Part shown: positions 1-13,334 of the stretch, one piece after another | Layout of the letters: the number at the start of each line of letters is the position of its first letter | Numbering within the stretch: the first letter of the stretch is position 1 | NCBI GenBank assembly: GCA_034336665.1 | Contig: CM067568.1 | Coordinates: 12,500,483 to 12,564,482 of the forward strand | Length of the DNA stretch: 64,000 nt | Source of the DNA: Luscinia megarhynchos | Lineage: Eukaryota; Chordata; Aves; Passeriformes; Turdidae | Direction: 5' to 3' | Translations under genes and position numbers: made by a program | The notes under the pieces: model-generated | Told to the model about the DNA's origin: nothing | Database searches by the model: none | The model's input: only the letters and a program-made list of their open reading frames with translations

Positions 1-1551
<1,551 letters not shown>

Positions 1552-2030
1552 TTAAAAGTTCTTTTTCAGCTCTTGTTTGTGGCTTCCCTTCCTGCTATTT
1601 GCAAAAAAGAGAAAAAACAAAGTCTGGAAAACTCCCACACCAATATCTTTTTTCCTCATTTGACTTTTGCTGATTTTTCTTGATTTTTTTTTCTTTCTTG
1701 CTAATAATGGTCATGGTGTTGAGCAAAAAAATTACACTGTGCCTGAATATTAAAAACAAAATTGGTAAAATTATAAGGCTGTTTATGAAAAGCAGGTATA
1801 AGCCTCTGTCAGAAACAATAATAATCCAGGTCTTTGTGTTCTTAGTAAGAAATTAACCACTAATTCCAGAAACTTCACTGGGAGCTGCCACAAGAACAGT
1901 TTCCTACCAAAAGGGGAAATTAAAATAGCCAAAAAGGTATGTCTCCATCTCTCTGTACAGTGATACAGTTCTACAAATACTAATAATTAATCTAGGCCTT
2001 AAAAGCTCCTGTAAATAGTGATGGAAGCAG

Positions 2031-2076
2031 AAAAAAACCCAAAAAACCAAAAAAAAAAAAACCCAAAAAACTCTAG
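2031..2076. repeat. A/C-rich low-complexity tract
   Basis: Runs of A broken by CCC and CC give an AAAACCC-like texture. No regular unit is maintained. Read on the minus strand, which is the transcribed sense here, it is a T/G-rich stretch. Confidence 0.7.
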
Positions 2077-3391
2077 AGGAACTTTCCGAAAAGTTTAACT
2101 GAAACATAGACTTTTATATTAAAATAAACAATCCTGACCAATAAAAAGTGTTTACTGAACAACCCAATTTGGTCCAACTTCTTTCCAGAGACCAAACTTA
2201 AAGCCTCACCTTGAATTAGAGTCATGAATAATTCTTCTGCCATGAACAAGGAAGATCCTAATCCCACTTCTACACATAGATCTACATAAACTTTGCCTTA
2301 TTAGTGAGAAAAAAAGCCAGGTGGTTTGTATGTAATTTCCAACATTACTATCATTCAGATGGACAAATAAAAAAAATTACAGTAATCAAAAGCAGACCTT
2401 TCAGCACATGTAATTAAATGAAAGCTTAATAAAGAATAATTTGCTCGAGCCAGATGTGCTTATGTCATAATTGTTGCTTTCTTTGGAACAATTTTTCTAG
2501 TATAACAAGCCTCCACAGAAATGAAAGTTTCACAATACTGTAAGTTCAGTGACTCAGTGGCGAGACAAACGTGGGAGGGAGGGGCAGAGCCACAGCTCAG
2601 GGTGACAAATGAAAACTATTGTTTGTTTCTTTGTTCCCACCCCTTCCCAGTACCACACAGGAACTACAAAAGGATCACAGATTAGTGTTTTGAAATTAGT
2701 GGCATTTAAATATTTTGGCTAAGGTACCAGGTTTCTTTCCTATGTTAGAGGGAAAAAGATTGAAAATAGAAAAAATTTCCCAGCTATTTGTGATTCCCTG
2801 CAGAATGAAAATGAAGCCTTTCATACAACAGTAGGTGTTTTTTTTTCCCCTACTAATGCGATATTATCCCTTTTAGAATATTCTCGGGGTCAACCTTTGC
2901 TTGCTTAATAGGATGATCTGCTTAAATGAGAGTCAAAAGCACATTTCACAAACTTTTGAAATCCTGCACATTCTCAGCTCAGGAATAATCAGGCACTGCA
3001 CTATGAAAGAGATAGCACAATAAACTTGAATGCAATTTAAAGACAAAATCCAACAATTATAAAGGCTTTCTCAGCATTCTGTGATTTATCTATAAATACT
3101 TTTCCTTTATTTTTAACCAATTTAACTTCTTCAACTATCTGAAGAAGATTACTTGTACCTTACCAAAAGAAGACTAAAACTTTTGTACAGTACTGTGTGT
3201 TGCACTTTCAAGACTTTGAAAGAAATTCTGTGTAAAAATAAACTCAGATTTATCAACTAAAATTCAAAATAATTTCCTTCTCAGGTAAGCCATCAGGGCA
3301 CAAAAATGTGGGGTATAAGTTATTCTTTCTACAGTATTCCATTTTTTTATAGAAGATGAAACTTGATTGTCCATTGTGGCCACTAAAATAG

Positions 3392-3665
3392 TGTGGTGGT
3401 TTGACCTAGGCTGGCTGCCAGCCTTCTCTTCCTCTCCCACTTCTGCAGGATGGGGGAGAAAATAAGATGGAAAAACTCAAGGGTCAAGACAGAGACAGGG
3501 AGATGTCCTACCTGTTACCATCACAGGCCAAAAACAAAACAAAACAAAACAAAAATAAAACCACCAAACTTGGCAGAAGAATTTATTTATTCTAATTTGC
3601 AGAGCAGGACTTGCTGGTCACCTGGGTGCCACCAGGACCAGCAACAGAATCACCCACAGCATGTT
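3392..3665 (+). mobile_element. Partial LTR of a songbird endogenous retrovirus
   Basis: The block opens TGTGGTGGTTTGACC, followed by GGCTGGCTGCCAG, a GGGGGAGAAAATAA-type stretch, a GGGTCAAGACAGAGACAGGG stretch and GTTACCATCACAGGC. It then runs through an (AAAAC)n expansion to AGAATTTATTTATTCTAAT and GCAGAGCAGGA. This order matches the 5' part of a solo LTR family that is very abundant in passerine genomes, as I remember it. The later, GC-rich part of the LTR and any internal retroviral region are absent, so this is a truncated, non-coding remnant. The exact family name and right boundary are uncertain; the last 50 bases are assigned loosely. No coding capacity is present. Confidence 0.72.
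3529..3561 (+). repeat. (AAAAC)n microsatellite within the LTR piece
   Basis: About five to six copies of AAAAC followed by AAAATAAAACC. It sits at the position where the LTR family normally has an A-rich segment, so it probably expanded after insertion. Confidence 0.85.
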
Positions 3666-5806
3666 GAGATTTAACATCAAGAAAAGTGGGTTGTTCTAGT
3701 CACTATCTAGGAAACTGATTGATTTTGGAAGTGCAAACAGGAAAACTAGAATAAAATTAGAATTTTTCACCACTCCCCCCCAGGGTGTTGAGGGCTGTAT
3801 TGGCTGCACTGCAAGTCCTGTCAGGGAGAAATGTTCCTAAGGGAAGAGAGAATAAAAGAAATTTTGTCATTTATATATCAGTATGTGTATATAAATCATG
3901 ACTGGGTTATTCCAAGGTCTTAGTACTGGTTTTAGCCTGGCATTCCTATACATTTATTTTAAAACATAAGAGCAAATGTATAAATAAGTAACAGTAATTT
4001 GGCTTTCTGCTTTGCTTAAAACAAAGCTGTTCTACAAGCAAGGAGAAATACTGCAAGAATTCACACCAGCACTAGCAACATTGCTGTGTGGACTGGAAAG
4101 CTGTATAAGTTTTAAATACCAGTTTGCATGGGGAGCTAGCCAGTGTGGAAAAATATGTGCTTGCCACCATTGCAGTGAAAAAAAAAGGATATTTTTGCAA
4201 ATACCACTGCTGTGGCTTAAAACGGCAATTTAGGACCTCACATTGAGATGGTCACATTGTGAAGCTTTTATTTGCAAGATTGAGGAGAGGAATAAAACCC
4301 AAACATTGAATGAATGTTGACTGTGGGCTTTTAAAGCAAAATTTTCAACTGAATTTTTTCAACTGAAATTCTTACCTACAAACTATTTCACAAGTTAAAA
4401 AATTAAAATACCTTAAACAGTGAAACATATCTTATTTTTGATCTATGTCTATTACATAAAGATAAGAGCATTTTATAATGCTAACCACTGACTCAGGAGG
4501 CTCTTGATTACAAATTAGATATTAAAAAACATCAAGTGCTCATGATTGTTTTAAGAAGCCTTAAAATGCATAGCATGGTTTTTATTTTTTTACTCAGAGG
4601 TCACAAAGTTAGATTATTACAATCCAGTTCCCGGCATCTAAATAAAAGTAATGCTGATTTTTAATTTCTCAGTCCTCCTGAAATAGTTAAAAATTTTCAA
4701 GACCAGCTTACTTAAGGTATATAAACAAGGATGCAGCTTTGCAGTTTTCAGGACCAGGCTTCTTCTAATGTCAGATTTGACACCCAAGGATGGGATTTTG
4801 AAATGCCACAAGGCTCAGGGCAATGGCAAGTCAAGCCTCACATTTAAGCACCTATGATTTTACAGGCTCACAGACTTAAGGACTTGTTACTAAAACTCTA
4901 TTTCAGCTGTAATCAACTAAAAATCTGAGGGAAATTTATGAAAGTTGGAGGTCACTATGAATCTGAATGATGTCCACCTATCTAAAAAAATATTCCAGCA
5001 AAAAGGAGAGTGCTGTACTCAGCATGTGTACAGAGCAGCACAAGCACACACTGATTCTTTTACCTGGGAATGGCAGAGTTCACACAAAGCCTTTGATAGA
5101 GCTTAGAGTCAAGAAGACTTGAATAACAAACAAAAATAATAATCCTGTTGTGATGGTGATGTTGTTTTCTGCTACAGAAATTACCTACAGAATCTGATGA
5201 ATTATTTCAATTTCACTTTTCTTATAAAAAGCATCATCCATGATCTGGAATTTAACCAAAAAGCTATGAACTAATAATAGACCATCTTGACTGATCCAAA
5301 TGGTAAAACCTTTTCTAATGCCATCTAAGTTTCAAAATGTCTTTGTGAGATAATTTCATAACACAGAAGCATAATTGCCTTCACTGCCAGTATTCTATTC
5401 ATGCCTTGCCAGAAGACAAAGGCCTTAGGCTCACACACTACTTTCAAAAGTTTTTCATCTCAAACATGTTTCTCTCAAACATTTTTTCATCTAGTTTTTT
5501 TCAGCTAACGTTCAATAATCAAAACTTTTTCATTGGCTCAAGCCCCTTTCCCTCCATAACTTTTCTCTTGCACATAGGTCTGTGACATTCCTGGACACAT
5601 TCTCTGCTGAATGACACTCAGCATGGCAAATAAGAACAGAGCAAAGCTTTCTATGCACCAGATGTTTTTCCTTCTTTTTGCAGCAGGAATATTCATACTT
5701 ATGTCTTAGGCTGCATCATCTGTGTCTAAAAGAATAAATAAGAGTAAAGAATTTTGAGAATTAAATGGCACAGAAGTGGTACATGGTGAAGAAAACAGAA
5801 TGGGCC

Positions 5807-5945
5807 ACAGAATCATAGAACCACTACAGCTGAAGCAACCTCTGAGATCATCAATTCCAACCATTAGCCTTGCCCTGCCATGTTCACCCACTAAACCATG
5901 TCCCCAAAGTGCCACATCCACAGCATAACCCTTTTACCAGGGGCT
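5807..5945 (-). mobile_element. CR1 LINE 3' end, degenerate
   Basis: Plus-strand text runs CAGAATCATAGAACCACTAC, then ACCTCTGAGATCATCAATTC, CAACC, CTGCCATGTTCACCCACTAA, ACCATGTCCCCAAAGTGCCA and CATCCACA. These are the landmarks of the reverse complement of the bird CR1 3' region, whose 3' terminus is the ATTCTATGATTCT-type repeat. The element is therefore inserted on the minus strand, with its 3' end at the low coordinate. It is heavily 5'-truncated, as most CR1 copies are, and contains no usable open frame. The left end is well defined; the right end is approximate. Confidence 0.82.
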
Positions 5946-8520
5946 TGTCAAGGGCAGACTCTAAGGAAAAATTAGTTTTGAGAAGATACTTCAATAAAGA
6001 GCAAGTAAGAGGGAGCCTCTTTAGATGTACAGTCTCAGTGAGGAAATGGAGAGACCAGTTGCCCTCATATATACAGGAACAGAAGGGCAAGGGCTGGAGA
6101 ATTTCAGCTGACTCTGTGGTGAGGGAGCATTTGGTCACAGCTGTGGGGATAGAATTCAAATGTTATTTTTGCAGCAGAATTCTGAAGAAACCATAGGAAA
6201 GCCATGTGTGAAATATGGAGATAAAAAAAAGAGTGGCTGCAATACTCAGTGGAGCAGATAATCAAAGTGTGGCCCAGCACAGTAAATTGCAATGGGTGCA
6301 CTTGGAAGATGCATCTCAAAGATTTTCTGTAGAAGGTGCCTTGCTTGAAGTAGAAAGAAGAGATCTGTTCTAGAAACTTTCACCCTTTTATTTTTTTTCT
6401 TGGGAAAAATGCTAAATTTTATGAACCCTGATTAATTCTGAAGTCTCTCATTACTAAAAATGGAAGCCCTATGTTACATCTTCAACAAATACATTTGCTA
6501 CAGTAAATGAAACTGAACAATAAAGCTACTGAGAATCAAGTGAGAATCCTTATTTGTCAGCATTTTAAATGAATTGTGCAAAGCTGAAATATCTTATTTA
6601 TAGAGATGAAAGTTCAGCTATTTAGACAATGAGTAATTTGGTTTCTAAAGATGAAAAACTCTAAGGAGTGACTGCAAGTGCTGTTGAAATCCTGCACTAC
6701 AAGAGGTAATGCAGTTATTTTTTCCCTAGTATATTTAGTAAGTAGTGTTGCAAAGCTATAATACCAGCATTTTCCTTCTGAGTACATAACATGCAATAAT
6801 AATACTTAGAACTATCTGATGACAAAGGGTTTTTACAAGTTCACCAAAACCAGCAACATCTTTACCATTTCCAGCACACATTTCTGAAAGGAAGCTACTG
6901 CAAACAAAAAAATCACACCTTCAGTGGGACTGCCTGTTTTTAATTATTGGTGTAGTGGTGTTTGAAAAAAATTTAATGTCAAACAGATTAAAAGAAAGAC
7001 AGTTTCAGTTTGAAAAAGTTTTTCTTTTGTTTGGAGGCAGAACAGATTAGTGTTCACACCCATGTTGTGGGTGTCACAGATAATAACTATGGAAAACAAA
7101 TTTAAGTACTGACCTGAGCCCAGAGTCACTGGTATAACCCTCAGCACTTCAAAAAAAGTAACATTTTCAGAAAGCAGTGTAGAAGCTTTACTTCCAAAAT
7201 TTCAGACACATATTAATCTAAGTGCAAGAATTGCTTCTAAAATAATGTTAATTGTACTCATTCCTTCCCATTTTTGTATATAAATACCTTTTTTTTTTGT
7301 ATTGACATATCTTTTGCACCAAATATGTTGTGTCTAATACTGCAATTAAGTGCTTTGCTACACCACCAAGGTAAGAAATGGGATTATAGGCTTATGTGTA
7401 TATATATAATTTTTTAAAAATTTTTAAAAATTAAAAAAAAAAAAAATCCCCACCACCAAAAAGAATTGCTTTTCTCTTTTTTTTAAAGATTCTTCGCATG
7501 TAGCTGCTCAGAATGAAAGCTAGCCTAACAGAAAACAACATCCAGAATCACAAGACAGCCTAAGTAACCCATCAGCAGCTTAACCATGTGACAAACCCAG
7601 GGGCAACTCGAAGGCAGCCACAGCCTGTGGAGTCTGCCAAGGAGCCAGATGCCATCACCAGAAAAACACCTTCCAAGGCTCAGCATCTGAGTCCTAGCAG
7701 AGCCCCCCACACAAAAGGAGCTGGAGGAAGAGGAGGAAGAGAAGGAAAGGTGAATATAAAATTGTAAAGGAATTGTGCATATACATGAAAGCAACACTTA
7801 GTTGAATTTAAAAATCTAAAACTTGAGAAAACCAAAGCTTTTGCTGAAAAAACAAGATCCCTTCAAGACAGAATATTTTATGTCAAAAGTGTATATTTCC
7901 TTTTGTTCCTGTTATCTGTTTAAACAGTGTATTTTATAAATTTATGATGATGAAATTTAGATGTCTTGGAAGCATTTCCTCGGTTTTTCTAAGAAAAATG
8001 CTAACAAAGCAAAATAAGGTGAGTTTTACAGACCTTTTAGGACAGTGGGCCAGACTCTAATTTTCACGTGCCACCACACAGATAACAAATAGTTTAGTAT
8101 TTAAGAACCAAAAAGTATGCATCATCTTAACTCAGAATTTTATGCTCAATAACTGAGACTTATTTGGCTCTACATGGGTATATCTGAAAGGGTGTTGATC
8201 AAGTACAGCTACACGAAATTGGAATAAAAATTAGGGGGAAAGTGTCTAATTTAGAAGCATGATAAATAAAAAGTAATAATTATTGAGCATACTTCTGTTT
8301 CTCTACAGAATCCAAGTGCCATAAAGATGTGCATAGTCTGCCTGTAGCAGCACCATTTTTTCTTTCCCTGCTCTCTCATGTCTAACGTGTTCATAGAGGA
8401 CACAACGTTCTGATTTTAAACACTCACAGATCACTCTCCTGCAGAGCCTGCTCAGCATTAGAGTGTGAATATTCCCTGCATCTTCCCCTAATACACCAAA
8501 CACCTCTGCAAAAAGGCTGC

Positions 8521-8700
8521 TAATGAATTATCATAACTAATGTCATAATAACAAAGATTGTTGCTGTGATTATTTATGCGCTTGCTGACTAATGCGCTCT
8601 CCGATTTATTAAAACCCAATATGTGCAAACAAACTAACTGTATTTGTGAAAATACAAATAATACATTTTGTAGTCACAGGCAGAGTCAGAGGCATTCAGT
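8521..8700. promoter_or_regulatory. Candidate conserved noncoding regulatory block
   Basis: AT-rich but non-repetitive sequence dense in homeodomain-like cores (TAATGAATTA, CTAATGTCATAATAA, GACTAATGCGC, ATTTATTAAAA) and a composite SOX-type motif AACAAAGATTGTT at 8550-8562. Such texture is typical of conserved enhancers in introns of developmental transcription-factor genes like SOX6. This is an inference from motif density only; conservation was not tested. Confidence 0.35.
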
Positions 8701-10436
8701 TTTCCCTTTACATTCATCTGTGCATTGAAAAACATTCTTTCCTACCTAAATAATGATTTTACCAGTTATTCATATTCATTCACTTCAGAGCTTTTGGCTA
8801 GTTTGTTGTTTGGGGCTTTTTTTTTTTTTAACTAGTAACACCAGTCATTTCAGTGTCTGTCAGTTGTTATTGTATATTATGTCAAAGGAAATTTTTATGT
8901 GGCCCTAAATTCCTCTCAGTTCCTGCCTGCTTAGGAGAGACACATGCCTGTATTGCTTTAATCTCAAACAGCAAAGTAACAGTTACCTAATTTCACCACT
9001 GAGTGTCTGCCGGTCGCAACTCCTTTCACTGACCACTAATTCTTTGTACTGGTTCAGAAAAAAGAAAGAAAATCACTCTCATCTCTTCTGCTGCCCTGCT
9101 GTGGCTAATGGCCAGCCCAAACCGAAAATAAAAGAATCTCTCCACATTTCAGATACTGCAGCACGTATTGTTGTACTACTGCAAAATAACAGCTTTATTT
9201 TGTTAAAAGGGCCTAACTTTAAGTGGACCATGGAATATTTATGGCTCTCAGTAGTCCTTTGAAAGAGTTATCTTATGTTTTTATGCCGATCATGGGTCAG
9301 AGGTTCAAATCAGCACTTCTTTCTGTCACTCCTTATATGTTTTACTATAATTTACAGCTCAGCAAGAGGACTCATAAAACAAAAGTGTCTATTTTACTTC
9401 AGCAACTAATTCTAGCTAATCAAAGCTTTCCAGCAAAACAACCCAGCATGAAACTCTGCGTGGAAAATATGCAGAGAACAAAGCGTTTTGTCAAATAACA
9501 CATCTCATGATGTAAACACATATGTCTCTTATAGGAAATTTTATCGCTTCCACATTATCGGCGCACAAAAGGAGCATTCTTGTTGCAGACCTGGTGCGAC
9601 TGTGGAGCCATCGTCATTGGAAACAAGAGCCTGATTAGGTTCCCACACAGATATGAATAGATTTTCTTTTTTTAGTGTAATGCTGCCTTTCTTATTTCTT
9701 AAACAGACTAGTAATTGTGGCTGTAAAAACAGTGGATTGTGTTTGGACGACATTTGTTTCTTCATATTTTTTTTAGCTACCCAATGACACCAATTATCCC
9801 ATATGGTTGTCCTCTTCTGGAAAGTCTGAGTTAATCCACAGCTGTGAAGATGAAGACGCACCCAGCAGGCTCTAAATCTGGTGGGTCTCTTGTCTGTTAA
9901 TAAAGTCCACAGTCTGCTGGACAGATGTTAAGAGGGTCTGTATAATAAGTCAGTGACAAAGACCCAGACTTCTCCTGAGGAAAATAATTAGCTAAAACAT
10001 ATCTATTCTTCATAATTTTACATTTCTTGCTTCATCTTTTGGAGAAGAAAATTTGCCTTACTTCATAGGGGAGCCTCACAGTACATACAATAGGGCCTGC
10101 TCAAAATATGAATGGACTAACAAACCACATTGCCGTGTGTACTGAAGAAATGATAGATCTTTTTGTCCATGACCTATTCCTGCATGCTGTGGTTCCTGCA
10201 TTATTATTTTAAGTTTGGGTTCATTCATTATAATATGGCGGGAGCCTGAATAGGTATTGTCAGCTATAAAATATCTACTTAAATTTATAATGTGAAGGGA
10301 AATGCAAACTAAGACAAAATTAACATTTTACTAGGTTTTTTTAAAAGTTATTAACATTGCTTTTTATAAAATAAAGGATTTACAGATAATACTTTTCATC
10401 CCCAAGGGCCATGATGATGTACTGGGGGAAAAACAA

Positions 10437-10560
10437 ACTAACTAACTAGCAAAAACCCCAAAACAAACTGAAAAACAAGAAGAATCCTCATAAAAACAAA
10501 ACCAAAACAACCCACCCAAACCAAAAAAAAAAAAACAACCCCCCCAAAAAAAAAAATCAT
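10437..10560. repeat. A/C-rich low-complexity tract
   Basis: Irregular AAAACC, AAAACAAC and CCCCCC runs over about 120 bases, including A13 and C7 runs. It is T/G-rich on the transcribed minus strand. It resembles the A/C-rich tract near 2031 and the T/G-rich tract near 36520 and is probably slippage-derived. Confidence 0.75.
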
Positions 10561-11643
10561 CCAAAAACACAAGGAAAGAATGTGGAATGAGAAGACACCT
10601 GCAGCAAAACCCATGTTTAGAGCCTTACTCACTTTTTCCTATCCCCACCTTTTTCTCTCCATGGCTAGACAGCACAGACATCCAACCCCAAAGTCTCTCT
10701 CAGTCACAGTCATGTAAATTTGGAGAAATGCTACAGGCTTAAACACCAGTGCAATAAAGAACTTGCTTGCCTTCAGGCATATGTGCATTAAGGTGCTCTT
10801 AGGATTCTGTTTCGTTTGCAAACTGTATTTCTTGTTCTTTTGACCTCCTCCTGCTTTGACACAATGGATTACAAATGGCCATCAAAACAGCTCTCCCTGC
10901 TTTGCTGCCTGGGTGCAGCATCTCTCAGGCAGGCATCATCCCTGAGATCGTGCCCCTCAGAAATCAAATGGCTTTGATTTCATTGAATTATGACATTTAA
11001 ATACAATCTCTCAGCAAATGCCTGTTCAAAACCTATTTACTGTAAAGCTGTGGACAAAGCCAAGAAATAATGCTTAGAGCTCAAATAAATTAGCAATCAC
11101 TGCAAGTGGCTAAGACAATGTACATAATTTGGCACCTGGCAGTTGTCTCTGTAATATTGTGTTTGTTTCCCCTTAGGAAGTAAAGCTGATGGTTTATTAG
11201 TTTTACAGCACCTTGACAAGTTTTCAAGAAAAAATGTCACCTCATCAACATACAAAGCTGTCGGGAATTTTTCATGAGACAGCATGAAAATAGTGAAAGA
11301 AAAGTTCAATTTCTGAAAAAAAAATATTCAAAAATATGACTTGAAATTTTTACACAAGTTCAGAAAGTACATTAGATATTTTAATATCACCATAGAATAT
11401 ACGTAACGTGTCTATTGAAAGAAAGTGACTACTCATGTCACAGTGTCAGAGAGTGTGATATTTAAATCAGACTTTCAACTTCTTTCAGTGTCACTGATTC
11501 AAAAATCCAACCCTGTAAAGTATAGGTACTGATCCTTAGTCCCCTAGAAAGAAAACTAAATTTCTGCCATGGTCAGAAAAGAACAAAAGGTTGGCCAAAA
11601 GCCGACAGGGGGAACACAGTAACAGCTACCAAAGAACACAGAT

Positions 11644-11672
11644 AAAACAAAACAAAACAAAACAAAACAAAA
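11644..11672 (+). repeat. (AAAAC)n microsatellite
   Basis: Five to six near-perfect AAAAC units. No LTR or LINE flanks are recognisable around it, unlike the copy at 3529. Confidence 0.85.
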
Positions 11673-12046
11673 TTTAAAAACATATATATGGAATTGAAAG
11701 CCTTCTCTGTCAATATGGAGCTCTTACTTTCTGAAGAACAATTCCCTTGCTAAGGCACTGACTGGAAGGAGAGGCAAAAATCCTCACTGACTTGGCAGCC
11801 ATGTCACACCTCATTTCACTCTTTTTATTTTTTTTTTCCCCTTTCCAAACAGACTGAGTGTTGGTCTTCTGAGAATATGATGCTAAGCCACTTTTCCTGT
11901 AGAGTTTTTAAACTGGGCCTCTGAGAAAGGGTTTGATACAATTCAATGACTGAAGTAATACCTTTGTCCATCTGAGCATTAAATGGCCCATTGAAATACA
12001 GCTTAGTTAGAAAGAATTTCAGTAAATGGTGCTTTCTAATTTTTTT

Positions 12047-12065
12047 TATTATTATTATTATTATT
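12047..12065 (+). repeat. (ATT)n microsatellite
   Basis: A short poly-T followed by six ATT/TTA triplets before CCTTTCCC. Confidence 0.8.
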
Positions 12066-12754
12066 CCTTTCCCAACAGATTACAGCCTGGATCTGAAAAT
12101 GCAGTTCAATCACTTTTGGTTGCCTCTTAGGTCAGGCCTTTCACCAGTGTTAATTAAATATAACCCCTTCAGAATACTGGAGGTTAAATGAGAGCAACAA
12201 ACTGGTCTTCTTCAAATATTACCTCACACTCTCCAAAAAACTGTATTCTATTTGGGAAGACCCTTGTTCAAACTATTGGTCTTAACAATAAAAAAATTAC
12301 TGGGAGCAGGGAGGGGAAAAACCATGCTAAATGCTATTTTATCCAACAGCCAGTAATCACTAAACATTAAACACCTATTTCCATGCAATATACCATGTCT
12401 ATTGTGTTTAAATAACACACATCATAAAGGAAACTGCAGCAGCAGACAATTTAGGCTGTAGCAGCACATACAGCAGAATTTTCGACTTGATAAAGTGAAA
12501 CTATAAAGAGTTGATGCATAAGTCAGACAGCTTCCATACCTAATATTCTTCCCTGCAGCTATTAGAAGTTCACATTTTTGTCTCTCGTAGGCATGCACAT
12601 TAGTTTACCTACAATTTCATGTATTCAGTCACATTTTGTTGTCTGCTCCCTACAATTTGACTAGAGCATGAAATTGGAAAGTAGCTGAAATTGTCGTTTT
12701 TTCATCTTAGTGATTTTAAATTAAAAAGGAAGCCTTTTGTGCAAGCCATTTGTT

Positions 12755-13334
12755 TGCCGCTTTGCAAAAAAAAAAAAAAAGTTTCCTAAAGTATTCATAA
12801 TAATTTTACTATCAGTTGAAAGCAAGCTTTTTAACACATGGCAATTAGTCTTGTCTTTCTGAACATGACTTTACCGTAAATACTCCTCCTTGACTATCCC
12901 TTTGTCCCAAGATTCCTTAGAAGAATGCAACCAAGCGATAATTCAGCATTATTGCTGCTCCAGTGCACTAATCGCTTCAAGCGCGGCGAGGACCCTATGT
13001 TTACTGCCACAAGGCTCCTCCAGCCTCCCGGCCTCAGGAAGGCTTCCCAGCCCAGCAGCATCCAGATGTCAAGAGGAATATCCAGGTCCTGGTGCAGCAT
13101 GCTGCTCCATTCCAGTATGGCCCAAACATCTGTTTCATCTGCTGGCGTACAACCTGCCGGGTACACGGAGGCGGCCGCGCAAAGTAGGGGAGTGAGGGAG
13201 GCTGGGAGTGAAATGTATGTGCCCCTAAAAAACTCTACATCAGGAAGGACAATGTGATAATTTAAAAATAATTTTAAAATCTTTAAAAGCCACTTTATGC
13301 ACAGCATATGCTTAGCAACTTTCCCATAACTCAT
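12755..13334. other. GC/CpG-rich patch with overlapping open frames, unidentified
   Basis: Within otherwise AT-rich intron, about 12960-13190 is GC-rich and holds roughly a dozen CpGs. These include GCGCGGCG near 12980 and a GCGGCCGC eight-mer at 13171-13178. Open frames exceed 100 codons in two plus-strand frames (12890-13195, 12925-13257), and the minus strand has a 146-codon frame (12894-13334). None resembles a family I know, and the overlap on both strands indicates low stop density more than coding. It could be a small CpG-rich regulatory element or a decayed insertion. Confidence 0.3.

Noticed and set aside
4370..4390. Minus-strand TTTGTAG|GTAAGAA as another AG|GT recursive-splice-like site
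   Set aside because: The sequence upstream on the minus strand is purine-rich and lacks a pyrimidine tract.
9541..9861. Minus-strand frame of 106 codons in a stretch with several CpGs
   Set aside because: No protein similarity and no splice-site framing; it may instead be conserved noncoding sequence, but evidence is too thin for a feature.
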